Shown here: piece after piece, positions 1 through 5,437 of the stretch
Layout: each line of letters begins with the position of its first letter
Position numbering within the stretch: position 1 is the stretch's first letter
From: JBGVMW01 sp045125095
Lineage (GTDB): Bacteria > Bacillota > Clostridia > Lachnospirales > Lachnospiraceae
DNA: 8,192 bases
NCBI GenBank assembly: GCA_045125095.1
Contig: JBGVMW010000292.1
Span: 1 to 8,192, forward strand
Reading direction: 5' to 3'
The notes under the pieces: model-generated
Database searches by the model: none
The model's input: the letters and a program-made list of their open reading frames with translations, nothing else
What the model was told of the DNA's origin: nothing
Translations under genes and position numbers: made by a program

Positions 1-329
1 AGGCTGTGTATTTTACAGCCTTAGTGTCCGCTACGTTTGAAGGGAGCGAGAGCGCGTCGAATATAGACTATGTAGTAAGCAGCTATTTGCACAAACAATT
101 CTGACAATTTACGGATGGTTATCACTTTCGCAAACGCCTATTAGCAGTTAGTTCACCGAGACGTTGGCTCGGTCTGTTTAGGACACTGCTACGGCTATCA
201 TCGGCGTACCTCTTGCCACAATGAAACAACGTACCTACCCCATTCCAACAAATTAATGTGTAGTCAGTAATCAGCAGTTATACAAATCAGAATTTCCAAA
301 CATACTCTCGTTATTTTATAAAAATCATC
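1..329. other. Non-coding stretch upstream of the str promoter
   Basis: I see no convincing gene here. It opens with a perfect 7-bp inverted repeat (AGGCTGT 1-7 with ACAGCCT 15-21) that has no T-run after it on the + strand. It also holds the hairpin at 136-195, a direct repeat of ACAATT (95-100 and 104-109) and a direct repeat of CGTACCT (205-211 and 230-236). A frame open from the window edge to a TGA at 102-104 shows no family signature. Much of this tract looks more GC-rich and more structured than the AT-rich spacer around the promoter that follows. In many Firmicutes rpoB, rpoC and sometimes an L7Ae-like gene precede rpsL, but none of their ends can be recognised here. Confidence 0.5.
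136..195. other. Long imperfect hairpin in the region upstream of rpsL
   Basis: The bases fold into a nearly continuous stem: GCC 136-138 with GGC 193-195, TAGCAGT 142-148 with ACTGCTA 185-191, GTTC 151-154 with GGAC 181-184 (one G-U), and ACCGAG 155-160 with CTCGGT 168-173, closing a 7-base loop. A two-base bulge and a 7-base bulge interrupt it. No T-run follows, so it is not an ordinary terminator. It lies in a 329-base stretch with no convincing gene and upstream of the rpsL promoter, so it would not be in the rpsL transcript made from that promoter. It could be part of a dispersed intergenic repeat, an RNA structure from an upstream transcript, or a small RNA. The pairing is seen directly; the function is unknown. 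Confidence 0.45.
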
Positions 330-358
330 TTGACACATCTTCATTCTAGGTGTAAAAT
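330..358 (+). promoter_or_regulatory. Promoter of the str operon (rpsL promoter)
   Basis: A perfect -35 box TTGACA (330-335) is followed after 17 bases by the -10 box TAAAAT (353-358), directly preceded by TG. This is a near-consensus housekeeping sigma-A type promoter, as expected for ribosomal protein genes. The start site would be near 365, giving a leader of about 85 bases before rpsL. Confidence 0.82.
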
Positions 359-365
359 GAAACCC

Positions 366-396
366 GTGCGTGGAAACTTGCATTCATTTCGCGCAT
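366..396 (+). promoter_or_regulatory. Hairpin at the 5' end of the rpsL leader
   Basis: GTGCGT (366-371) and GGAAA (372-376) pair with TTTCGCGCAT (387-396) in a 10-bp stem with one bulged G (372), two G-U pairs and a 10-base loop. It would form almost at the 5' end of the transcript. It may protect the mRNA end or bind a ribosomal protein for feedback control. No T-run follows, so it is not a terminator. The function is inferred. Confidence 0.35.
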
Positions 397-448
397 ACAA
401 AAGCTGAAATTTTGCAGCCAATACAAATATCTACAGGAGGTGAAAAGA

Positions 449-868
449 ATGCCGACATTTAACCAGTTAGTGAGAAAAGGAAGACAGACAACAGAAAAGA
501 AGTCTACTGCACCAGCTTTACAGAAGGGTTACAACTCTTTACAGAAAAAAGCTACAGACCTTTCCGCTCCACAGAAGAGAGGAGTTTGTACAGCAGTTAA
601 GACAGCAACACCTAAGAAGCCTAACTCAGCTCTTAGAAAGATTGCCAGAGTTCGTCTTTCCAACGGAATCGAAGTAACTAGCTACATCCCAGGTGAAGGC
701 CACAACTTACAGGAGCATAGCGTTGTTCTTATCAGAGGTGGACGTGTTAAGGATTTACCTGGTACAAGATACCACATCATCCGTGGTACACTTGATACAG
801 CAGGTGTTGCTAAGAGAAAACAGGCGCGTTCTAAGTACGGTGCTAAGAGACCTAAGGACGCAAAATAA
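449..868 (+). CDS. rpsL: 30S ribosomal protein S12
   Basis: S12 sits at the 30S decoding centre and controls the accuracy of codon recognition. The protein is 139 residues and matches the family along its whole length: MPTFNQLVRKGR at the N-terminus, QKRGVC at 42-47, TPKKPNSALRK at 54-64, GEGHNLQEHSV at 82-92 and GRVKDLPG at 98-105. It has the extra residues near 27-40 seen in Gram-positive S12 but not in E. coli. Lys56 and Lys101 correspond to E. coli Lys43 and Lys88, where streptomycin-resistance changes occur, and both are unaltered. Asp102 is the counterpart of the residue that is methylthiolated in some bacteria. I chose the ATG at 449 because AGGAGG (435-440) lies 8 bases upstream; an in-frame GTG at 440 overlaps that ribosome binding site and is unlikely. 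It is the first gene of the operon. Confidence 0.98.
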   Translation: MPTFNQLVRKGRQTTEKKSTAPALQKGYNSLQKKATDLSAPQKRGVCTAVKTATPKKPNSALRKIARVRLSNGIEVTSYIPGEGHNLQEHSVVLIRGGRVKDLPGTRYHIIRGTLDTAGVAKRKQARSKYGAKRPKDAK

Positions 869-900
869 GATTTAGAGTATCACAAACAGAACTATGATTA

Positions 901-960
901 GTGCCGGAACTTGTAGATATCCCTGTTAGGTTGCAGGAAATAGATAGAACGACCGCGCAC
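901..960 (+). promoter_or_regulatory. Foldable rpsL-rpsG spacer, possible S7 feedback site
   Basis: The spacer between rpsL and rpsG is 157 bases, long for adjacent ribosomal protein genes. GTGCCGG (901-907) pairs with CCGCGCAC (953-960) with one bulged base (C956), enclosing a smaller hairpin of CCTG (922-925) with CAGG (934-937). A CACAT/ATGTG pair (964-968 and 980-984) follows. In E. coli, S7 binds the rpsL-rpsG spacer and represses its own translation, so a similar role is possible. The pairing is seen; S7 binding is inference and I did not find the E. coli site itself. Confidence 0.3.
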
Positions 961-1025
961 GAACACATTAGAACGCCACATGTGAGTACCGATGAATTAA
1001 TGATAATATTAAGGAGGGAAGAACC

Positions 1026-1496
1026 GTGCCACGTAAAGGACATATTCAGAAAAGAGAAGTATTAGCAGATCCGTTATACAACAACAAGGTGGTTACTAAG
1101 CTTATCAACAACATCATGTTAGATGGTAAGAAGGGAACTGCACAGAAAATTGTTTACGGTGCATTTGCAAGAGTTGCAGAGAAATCCGGTAAGGAAGCAA
1201 TCGAAGTATTCGAGGAGGCAATGAACAACATCATGCCAACACTTGAAGTAAAGGCAAGACGTATCGGTGGTGCAACATATCAGGTACCTATCGAGGTTAG
1301 ACCTGATAGAAGACAGGCTTTAGCACTTCGTTGGTTAACAACATACTCTCGTGCAAGAGGTGAAAAGACCATGGAAGAAAGATTAGCCGGTGAGATTATG
1401 GATGCTGCAGCAAACACTGGTGCAGCAGTTAAGAGAAAAGAAGATATGCACAAAATGGCAGAAGCAAACAAGGCTTTCGCTCATTACAGATTCTAA
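1026..1496 (+). CDS. rpsG: 30S ribosomal protein S7
   Basis: S7 is a primary 16S rRNA-binding protein that starts assembly of the 30S head and lines the E and P sites. The product is 156 residues, the usual length, and conserved throughout: MPRKGHIQKRE at the start, DPLYNN near 16-21, LINNIMLDGKK near 26-36, RRIGGATYQVPIEVRP near 78-93 and an EANKAFAHYRF C-terminus. The start is a GTG at 1026 with AAGGAGGG (1011-1018) placed about 7 bases upstream. It is the second gene of the str operon, after a 157-base spacer that may carry regulatory structure. No separate promoter was recognised in front of it, so it is probably transcribed from the rpsL promoter. In other bacteria S7 can act as a translational repressor of the operon. 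Confidence 0.98.
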   Translation: MPRKGHIQKREVLADPLYNNKVVTKLINNIMLDGKKGTAQKIVYGAFARVAEKSGKEAIEVFEEAMNNIMPTLEVKARRIGGATYQVPIEVRPDRRQALALRWLTTYSRARGEKTMEERLAGEIMDAAANTGAAVKRKEDMHKMAEANKAFAHYRF

Positions 1497-1511
1497 TATT
1501 AGAATGTGTTT

Positions 1512-1543
1512 CGAAAAGCAGTTCCTTCTGGAATTGCTTTTTG
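1512..1543 (+). terminator. Terminator-like hairpin between rpsG and fusA
   Basis: AAAAGCAGTTCC (1514-1525) pairs with GGAATTGCTTTT (1530-1541) over 12 bp with a single G-U, closing a TTCT loop. C1512 and G1513 can extend the stem to G1543. The descending arm supplies the run TTTTT (1538-1542). This has the shape of an intrinsic terminator, but the run is short and fusA must be expressed, so partial termination (attenuation) or an RNA-processing site is more likely than a full stop. An alternative outer pairing of TTTCGA (1509-1514) with TCGAAA (1547-1552) exists. Confidence 0.5.
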
Positions 1544-1588
1544 TCGTCGAAAGAAAAGTTTGTCTAGCAGAATAAGGAGGACAAATCT

Positions 1589-3706
1589 TTGGCTGGAAGA
1601 GAATATCCATTAGAGAGAACCAGAAATATTGGTATCATGGCTCATATCGATGCTGGTAAAACAACCACAACAGAGCGTATCCTTTATTACACTGGTGTAA
1701 ACTATAAAATCGGTGATACTCACGAAGGAACTGCTACCATGGACTGGATGGAGCAGGAGCAGGAAAGAGGTATCACAATTACTTCGGCTGCTACAACATG
1801 TCACTGGACATTACAGGAAAATGCTAAGACAAAAGCAGGTGCTAAAGAGTACCGTATCAATATCATTGATACCCCAGGTCACGTTGACTTTACTGTAGAA
1901 GTAGAGCGTTCTTTACGTGTACTTGATGGTGCAGTTGGTGTTTTCTGTGCTAAGGGTGGTGTTGAGCCGCAGTCAGAAAACGTATGGCGTCAGGCTGACA
2001 CATACAACGTACCTAGAATGGCATTCATCAACAAGATGGATATCTTAGGTGCTGATTTCTTTAACGCAGTAGAACAGATTAAGACAAGATTAGGTAAAAA
2101 TGCAATTTGCCTTCAGTTACCAATTGGTAAAGAAGATGAATTTAAGGGAATCATTGACTTAATGGAAATGCAGGCTTACATCTACAATGATGATAAGGGT
2201 GATGACATTACAGTTTGTGAAATTCCAGAAGATATGAAAGATGATGCTGAGCTTTATCGTTCAGAATTAGTAGAAAAAATCTGCGAATTAGATGATGATT
2301 TAATGATGCAGTACTTAGAGGGTGAAGAACCTTCTATGGAAGAATTAAAGGCAGCATTAAGAAAAGGAACATGCGAATGTACAGCAGTTCCGGTATGCTG
2401 TGGTTCTGCATACAGAAACAAAGGTGTGCAGAAGTTATTGGATGCAGTTATTGAATACATGCCAGCTCCAACAGACATTCCTGCTATCAAGGGTGTAGAT
2501 TTAGATGGTAATGAAGTAGAGAAACATTCATCTGACGACGAACCATTCTCAGCATTAGCATTCAAGATCATGGCTGACCCATTCGTAGGTAAGCTTGCAT
2601 TCTTCAGAGTTTACTCAGGAACATTAAATTCTGGTTCTTATGTATTAAACTCTACAAAGGGCAAGAAAGAGCGTGTAGGTCGTATCTTACAGATGCATGC
2701 AAACAAGAGAGAAGAACTTGATAAGGTTTACTCTGGTGATATCGCTGCAGCAGTAGGATTTAAGTTAACAACAACAGGTGATACAATCTGTGACGAACAG
2801 CACCCGGTAATCTTAGAGTCTATGGAATTCCCAGAGCCAGTTATTGAGCTTGCTATTGAGCCTAAGACTAAGAATGATCAGGGTAAGATGGGTGAAGCTT
2901 TAGCAAAACTTGCTGAAGAAGATCCTACATTCCGTGCTCATACAGATCAGGAAACTGGTCAGACAATCATTGCTGGTATGGGTGAGTTACATCTTGAAAT
3001 CATCGTAGACAGACTTCTTCGTGAATTCAAGGTAGAAGCTAACGTAGGTGCTCCACAGGTTGCATACAAAGAAACATTTACAAAGCCAGTTGAAGTTGAT
3101 AGTAAGTATGCAAAACAGTCTGGTGGACGTGGTCAGTACGGTCACTGTAAAGTTAAATTTGCACCAATGGATCCGAACTCAGAAGAAACATTCAAGTTTG
3201 AATCTACCGTTGTTGGTGGTGCGATTCCGAAGGAATACATCCCAGCAGTTGGAGAGGGTATCGAAGAAGCAGCTCAGGCTGGTATTCTTGGTGGCTTCCC
3301 GGTACTTGGTGTTCATGCAAACGTATACGATGGTTCTTACCATGAAGTCGATTCCTCTGAAATGGCATTCCACATTGCTGGTTCTTTAGCATTCAAGGAA
3401 GCTATGCAGAAAGGTAATCCGGTACTCTTAGAGCCTATTATGAAGGTTGAGGTTACTATGCCAGAAGAGTACATGGGTGATGTAATCGGTGATATCAACG
3501 CTCGTCGTGGACGTATCGAAGGTATGGACGACTTAGGCGGTGGTAAGATCGTAAGAGGATTCGTTCCATTAGCAGAAATGTTTGGTTATTCTACAGACTT
3601 ACGTTCTAAGACTCAGGGACGTGGTAACTACTCTATGTTCTTTGAGAAATATGAGCAGGTTCCAAAGTCTGTTCAGGATAAAGTACTTGCTGCAAAAGCA
3701 AAATAA
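1589..3706 (+). CDS. fusA: Translation elongation factor G
   Basis: EF-G is the ribosome-dependent GTPase that drives tRNA-mRNA translocation and, with RRF, ribosome recycling. The product is 705 residues, the normal size. GTPase motifs are intact: AHIDAGKT (18-25) for the P-loop, ERGITITSA (59-67) for switch I, DTPGH (94-98) for switch II and NKMD (148-151) for guanine specificity. The G' insertion, domain II and domains III-V follow, including a RGQYGH stretch in domain IV and a DINARRGRI stretch near the C-terminus. It starts with the rare codon TTG at 1589; AAGGAGG (1574-1580) lies 8 bases upstream and MAGREYPLERTRNIGI aligns with the family start, so the choice is firm. It looks like the canonical EF-G rather than a paralogue such as TetM-like or LepA proteins, given its place in the str operon and full length. 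Confidence 0.98.
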   Translation: MAGREYPLERTRNIGIMAHIDAGKTTTTERILYYTGVNYKIGDTHEGTATMDWMEQEQERGITITSAATTCHWTLQENAKTKAGAKEYRINIIDTPGHVDFTVEVERSLRVLDGAVGVFCAKGGVEPQSENVWRQADTYNVPRMAFINKMDILGADFFNAVEQIKTRLGKNAICLQLPIGKEDEFKGIIDLMEMQAYIYNDDKGDDITVCEIPEDMKDDAELYRSELVEKICELDDDLMMQYLEGEEPSMEELKAALRKGTCECTAVPVCCGSAYRNKGVQKLLDAVIEYMPAPTDIPAIKGVDLDGNEVEKHSSDDEPFSALAFKIMADPFVGKLAFFRVYSGTLNSGSYVLNSTKGKKERVGRILQMHANKREELDKVYSGDIAAAVGFKLTTTGDTICDEQHPVILESMEFPEPVIELAIEPKTKNDQGKMGEALAKLAEEDPTFRAHTDQETGQTIIAGMGELHLEIIVDRLLREFKVEANVGAPQVAYKETFTKPVEVDSKYAKQSGGRGQYGHCKVKFAPMDPNSEETFKFESTVVGGAIPKEYIPAVGEGIEEAAQAGILGGFPVLGVHANVYDGSYHEVDSSEMAFHIAGSLAFKEAMQKGNPVLLEPIMKVEVTMPEEYMGDVIGDINARRGRIEGMDDLGGGKIVRGFVPLAEMFGYSTDLRSKTQGRGNYSMFFEKYEQVPKSVQDKVLAAKAK

Positions 3707-3707
3707 T

Positions 3708-3742
3708 TTCACATATTGTATATAAAAGTGTGAATTGTTTTT
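3708..3742 (+). terminator. Weak AT-rich hairpin with T-run after fusA
   Basis: TTCACAT (3708-3714) pairs with GTGTGAA (3728-3734) around a 13-base loop, starting one base after the fusA stop, and is followed by TTGTTTTT (3735-3742). The stem is short and weak, so it would be a leaky terminator at best. It fits with tuf having its own promoter about 60 bases downstream. Confidence 0.4.
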
Positions 3743-3803
3743 AAAATAGCAAGAAATAGTAAAAATGTCTGAAAAGGCAAGAAAAATGTATAAAAAGATA
3801 GGC

Positions 3804-3832
3804 TTGAAAATATCTATGATTTGAAATATAAT
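3804..3832 (+). promoter_or_regulatory. Separate promoter of tuf
   Basis: A -35 box TTGAAA (3804-3809, five of six consensus bases) is followed after 17 bases by a perfect -10 box TATAAT (3827-3832). Transcription would start near 3839, leaving a leader of about 55 bases. That leader has a short GC hairpin (GCCC 3859-3862 with GGGC 3868-3871) just before the ribosome binding site. A dedicated promoter would let EF-Tu be made in excess over EF-G and the ribosomal proteins, as is known for EF-Tu in bacteria generally. Confidence 0.8.
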
Positions 3833-3840
3833 CATAGATA
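3811..3840. repeat. Perfect 10-bp inverted repeat overlapping the tuf promoter
   Basis: TATCTATGAT (3811-3820) and ATCATAGATA (3831-3840) are perfect inverted copies separated by 10 bases. The repeat covers most of the spacer and ends just past the -10 box, with the right arm sharing two bases with TATAAT. AGGC (3800-3803) and GCCT (3841-3844) add an outer pair. It could be an operator for a dimeric regulator. As RNA read through from fusA it would form a hairpin, but no T-run follows, so a terminator is unlikely. Confidence 0.55.
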
Positions 3841-3895
3841 GCCTAGATTGATAAATTTGCCCATAAGGGGCTATATTTTAAGGAGGACGCTAATA

Positions 3896-5083
3896 ATGGC
3901 TAAAGCTAAATTTGAAAGAACTAAACCACATTGTAACATTGGTACTATCGGTCACGTTGACCATGGTAAAACTACTTTAACAGCTGCTATCACAAAAGTA
4001 TTAAACACAAGATTAGGTACTGGTGAAGCAGTAGATTTCGAGAACATCGATAAGGCTCCAGAAGAAAGAGAAAGAGGTATCACAATCTCTACAGCTCACG
4101 TTGAGTATGAAACAGAAAACAGACATTACGCACACGTTGACTGTCCAGGACATGCTGACTACGTTAAGAACATGATCACTGGTGCTGCTCAGATGGATGG
4201 TGCTATCCTCGTTGTAGCTGCTACAGACGGTGTTATGGCTCAGACAAGAGAGCACATCTTATTATCTCGTCAGGTAGGTGTACCTTACATCGTAGTATTC
4301 ATGAACAAATGTGATATGGTAGATGACGAAGAATTACTTGAGTTAGTAGAAATGGAAATCACAGAAAAGCTTGAAGAGTATGAATTCGAAGGATGCCCAA
4401 TCATCAAAGGTTCTGCTTTAAAGGCTCTTGAAGATCCAAACAGCGAATGGGGCGACAAGATCTTAGAGTTAATGAAGACTGTTGATGAGTACGTTCCAGA
4501 TCCACAGCGTGCTACAGATCAGCCATTCTTAATGCCAGTAGAAGACGTATTCACAATCACAGGTCGTGGTACTGTTGCTACAGGTAGAGTAGAGCGTGGT
4601 GTTCTTCATGTAAACGAAGAAGTTGAAATCGTTGGTGTTAAGGAAGAAATCCAGAAGACAACAGTAACAGGTATCGAAATGTTCCGTAAGTTACTTGACG
4701 AAGCTCAGGCTGGTGATAACATCGGTGCATTACTTCGTGGTATCAAGAGAGAAGATATCGTTAGAGGTCAGGTTCTTTGTAAACCAGGCAGTGTAACATG
4801 CCACAGCAAGTTCACAGCTCAGGTATACGTATTAACAAAGGACGAAGGTGGACGTCATACTCCTTTCTTCAACAACTACAGACCACAGTTCTACTTCAGA
4901 ACAACTGACGTAACAGGTGTTTGTAACTTACCAGAAGGTACAGAAATGTGTATGCCAGGTGACCACGTAGAAATGTCTATCGAATTAATTCACCCAGTAG
5001 CTATGGAGCAGGGTCTTACATTCGCTATTCGTGAAGGTGGACGTACTGTAGGTTCAGGTAGAGTTGCTACTATCATTGAGTAA
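3896..5083 (+). CDS. tuf: Translation elongation factor Tu
   Basis: EF-Tu carries aminoacyl-tRNA to the ribosomal A site as a GTP complex. The protein is 395 residues, the usual length. Motifs: GHVDHGKT (19-26) P-loop, ERGITIS (59-65) switch I, DCPGH (82-86) switch II with catalytic His86, NKCD (137-140), and GSALKAL in the G domain, followed by domains II and III ending in SGRVATIIE. I chose the ATG at 3896, with AAGGAGG (3880-3886) 9 bases upstream; an in-frame TTG at 3848 would add 16 unrelated residues. Two features differ from most EF-Tu: the motif DGPMPQTREH reads DGVMAQTREH (111-120), and there are eight cysteines, four of them in the domain II-III part. I associate both with Lachnospiraceae. 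It has its own promoter and ends at a strong terminator. Confidence 0.98.
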   Translation: MAKAKFERTKPHCNIGTIGHVDHGKTTLTAAITKVLNTRLGTGEAVDFENIDKAPEERERGITISTAHVEYETENRHYAHVDCPGHADYVKNMITGAAQMDGAILVVAATDGVMAQTREHILLSRQVGVPYIVVFMNKCDMVDDEELLELVEMEITEKLEEYEFEGCPIIKGSALKALEDPNSEWGDKILELMKTVDEYVPDPQRATDQPFLMPVEDVFTITGRGTVATGRVERGVLHVNEEVEIVGVKEEIQKTTVTGIEMFRKLLDEAQAGDNIGALLRGIKREDIVRGQVLCKPGSVTCHSKFTAQVYVLTKDEGGRHTPFFNNYRPQFYFRTTDVTGVCNLPEGTEMCMPGDHVEMSIELIHPVAMEQGLTFAIREGGRTVGSGRVATIIE

Positions 5084-5117
5084 TCTTTGATAGTGTCTCT
5101 AAAAAGCTAGATTTTAT

Positions 5118-5149
5118 AGGGCTTTCCGAGAAATCGGAGAGCCCTTTTT
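5118..5149 (+). terminator. Strong intrinsic terminator of tuf / str operon
   Basis: AGGGCTTTCCGA (5118-5129) pairs with TCGGAGAGCCCT (5134-5145) over 12 bp with one G-U, closing a stable GAAA tetraloop, and is followed by TTTTT (5145-5149). It starts 34 bases after the tuf stop codon and marks the end of the str operon. Confidence 0.92.
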
Positions 5150-5335
5150 GCGTCTTGGAATAGATGGGAAGAATAACGAAAAATGGAGTTAGCGGTGCCG
5201 AAACGGTGCCAAGCTAGAAAAGTTTTGTTATTATGAGCAAAAACTTGATAATTTGGATATAAAAAATGGTATTTTTAGATTAAAAGAAGTATATAATAGT
5301 CCATATAAATATTTTTGAAGAAAATCAAATAAAAC
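5150..5335. other. AT-rich spacer between the str operon and the AAA gene
   Basis: No convincing gene is seen. The spacer holds a small GC-rich patch with a tandem repeat of CGGTGCC (5193-5199 and 5204-5210, 11-base period) inside a 17-codon frame (ATG 5164 to TAG 5217). A short AT hairpin (AAAAAT 5262-5267 with ATTTTT 5271-5276) and an isolated TATAAT (5292-5297) with no good -35 box follow. The composition drops sharply in GC after about 5217, matching the following two genes rather than tuf. Confidence 0.5.
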
Positions 5336-5364
5336 TGGACATTTTATCGGAATGGGTGTAAAAT
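5336..5364 (+). promoter_or_regulatory. Promoter of the AAA-TOPRIM operon
   Basis: TGGACA (5336-5341, five of six consensus bases) is followed after exactly 17 bases by TAAAAT (5359-5364), directly preceded by TG. The ten bases GGTGTAAAAT around the -10 box are identical to those of the rpsL promoter at 349-358. Transcription would start near 5371, with a leader of about 65 AT-rich bases. No operator-like palindrome is obvious at it, so the operon may be expressed constitutively. Confidence 0.7.
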
Positions 5365-5437
5365 ATACATTACACAGAATGAAATTTACGGATAAAAACA
5401 GATAAAAAATATTATTATTTAAAATGGGGTGTCTACT

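Noticed and set aside
3..104. Frame open from the window edge to TGA at 102-104, a possible 3' end of an upstream gene
   Set aside because: About 33 codons without a recognisable family signature. The stretch overlaps the inverted repeat at 1-21, and an open frame this short is expected by chance.
440..448. Upstream GTG start for rpsL adding three residues
   Set aside because: The GTG overlaps the AGGAGG site itself; the ATG at 449 has ideal spacing and matches the S12 N-terminus.
852..1043. Minus-strand 63-codon frame across the rpsL-rpsG spacer
   Set aside because: It has no ribosome binding site or family similarity and overlaps the ends of two ribosomal protein genes on the other strand.
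2254..2571. Minus-strand 105-codon frame inside fusA
   Set aside because: It is a shadow of the EF-G coding frame, with no start signals or protein family features.
3048..3389. Plus-strand 113-codon frame inside fusA in another frame
   Set aside because: It is fully contained in the conserved EF-G domain IV-V coding sequence and has no independent signals.
3599..3835. Minus-strand 78-codon hydrophobic frame across the fusA end and the tuf promoter
   Set aside because: The hydrophobic, Phe/Ile-rich product is what AT-rich spacer DNA gives by chance. It crosses a clear promoter and the fusA end.
3848..3895. Upstream TTG start for tuf adding 16 residues
   Set aside because: No ribosome binding site precedes it, and EF-Tu proteins start at MAKAKF, which follows AAGGAGG at 3880-3886.
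5292..5297. TATAAT as the promoter of the AAA gene
   Set aside because: The -10 is perfect, but no acceptable -35 lies 16-18 bases upstream. The TGGACA-17-TAAAAT pair at 5336-5364 is better and closer.
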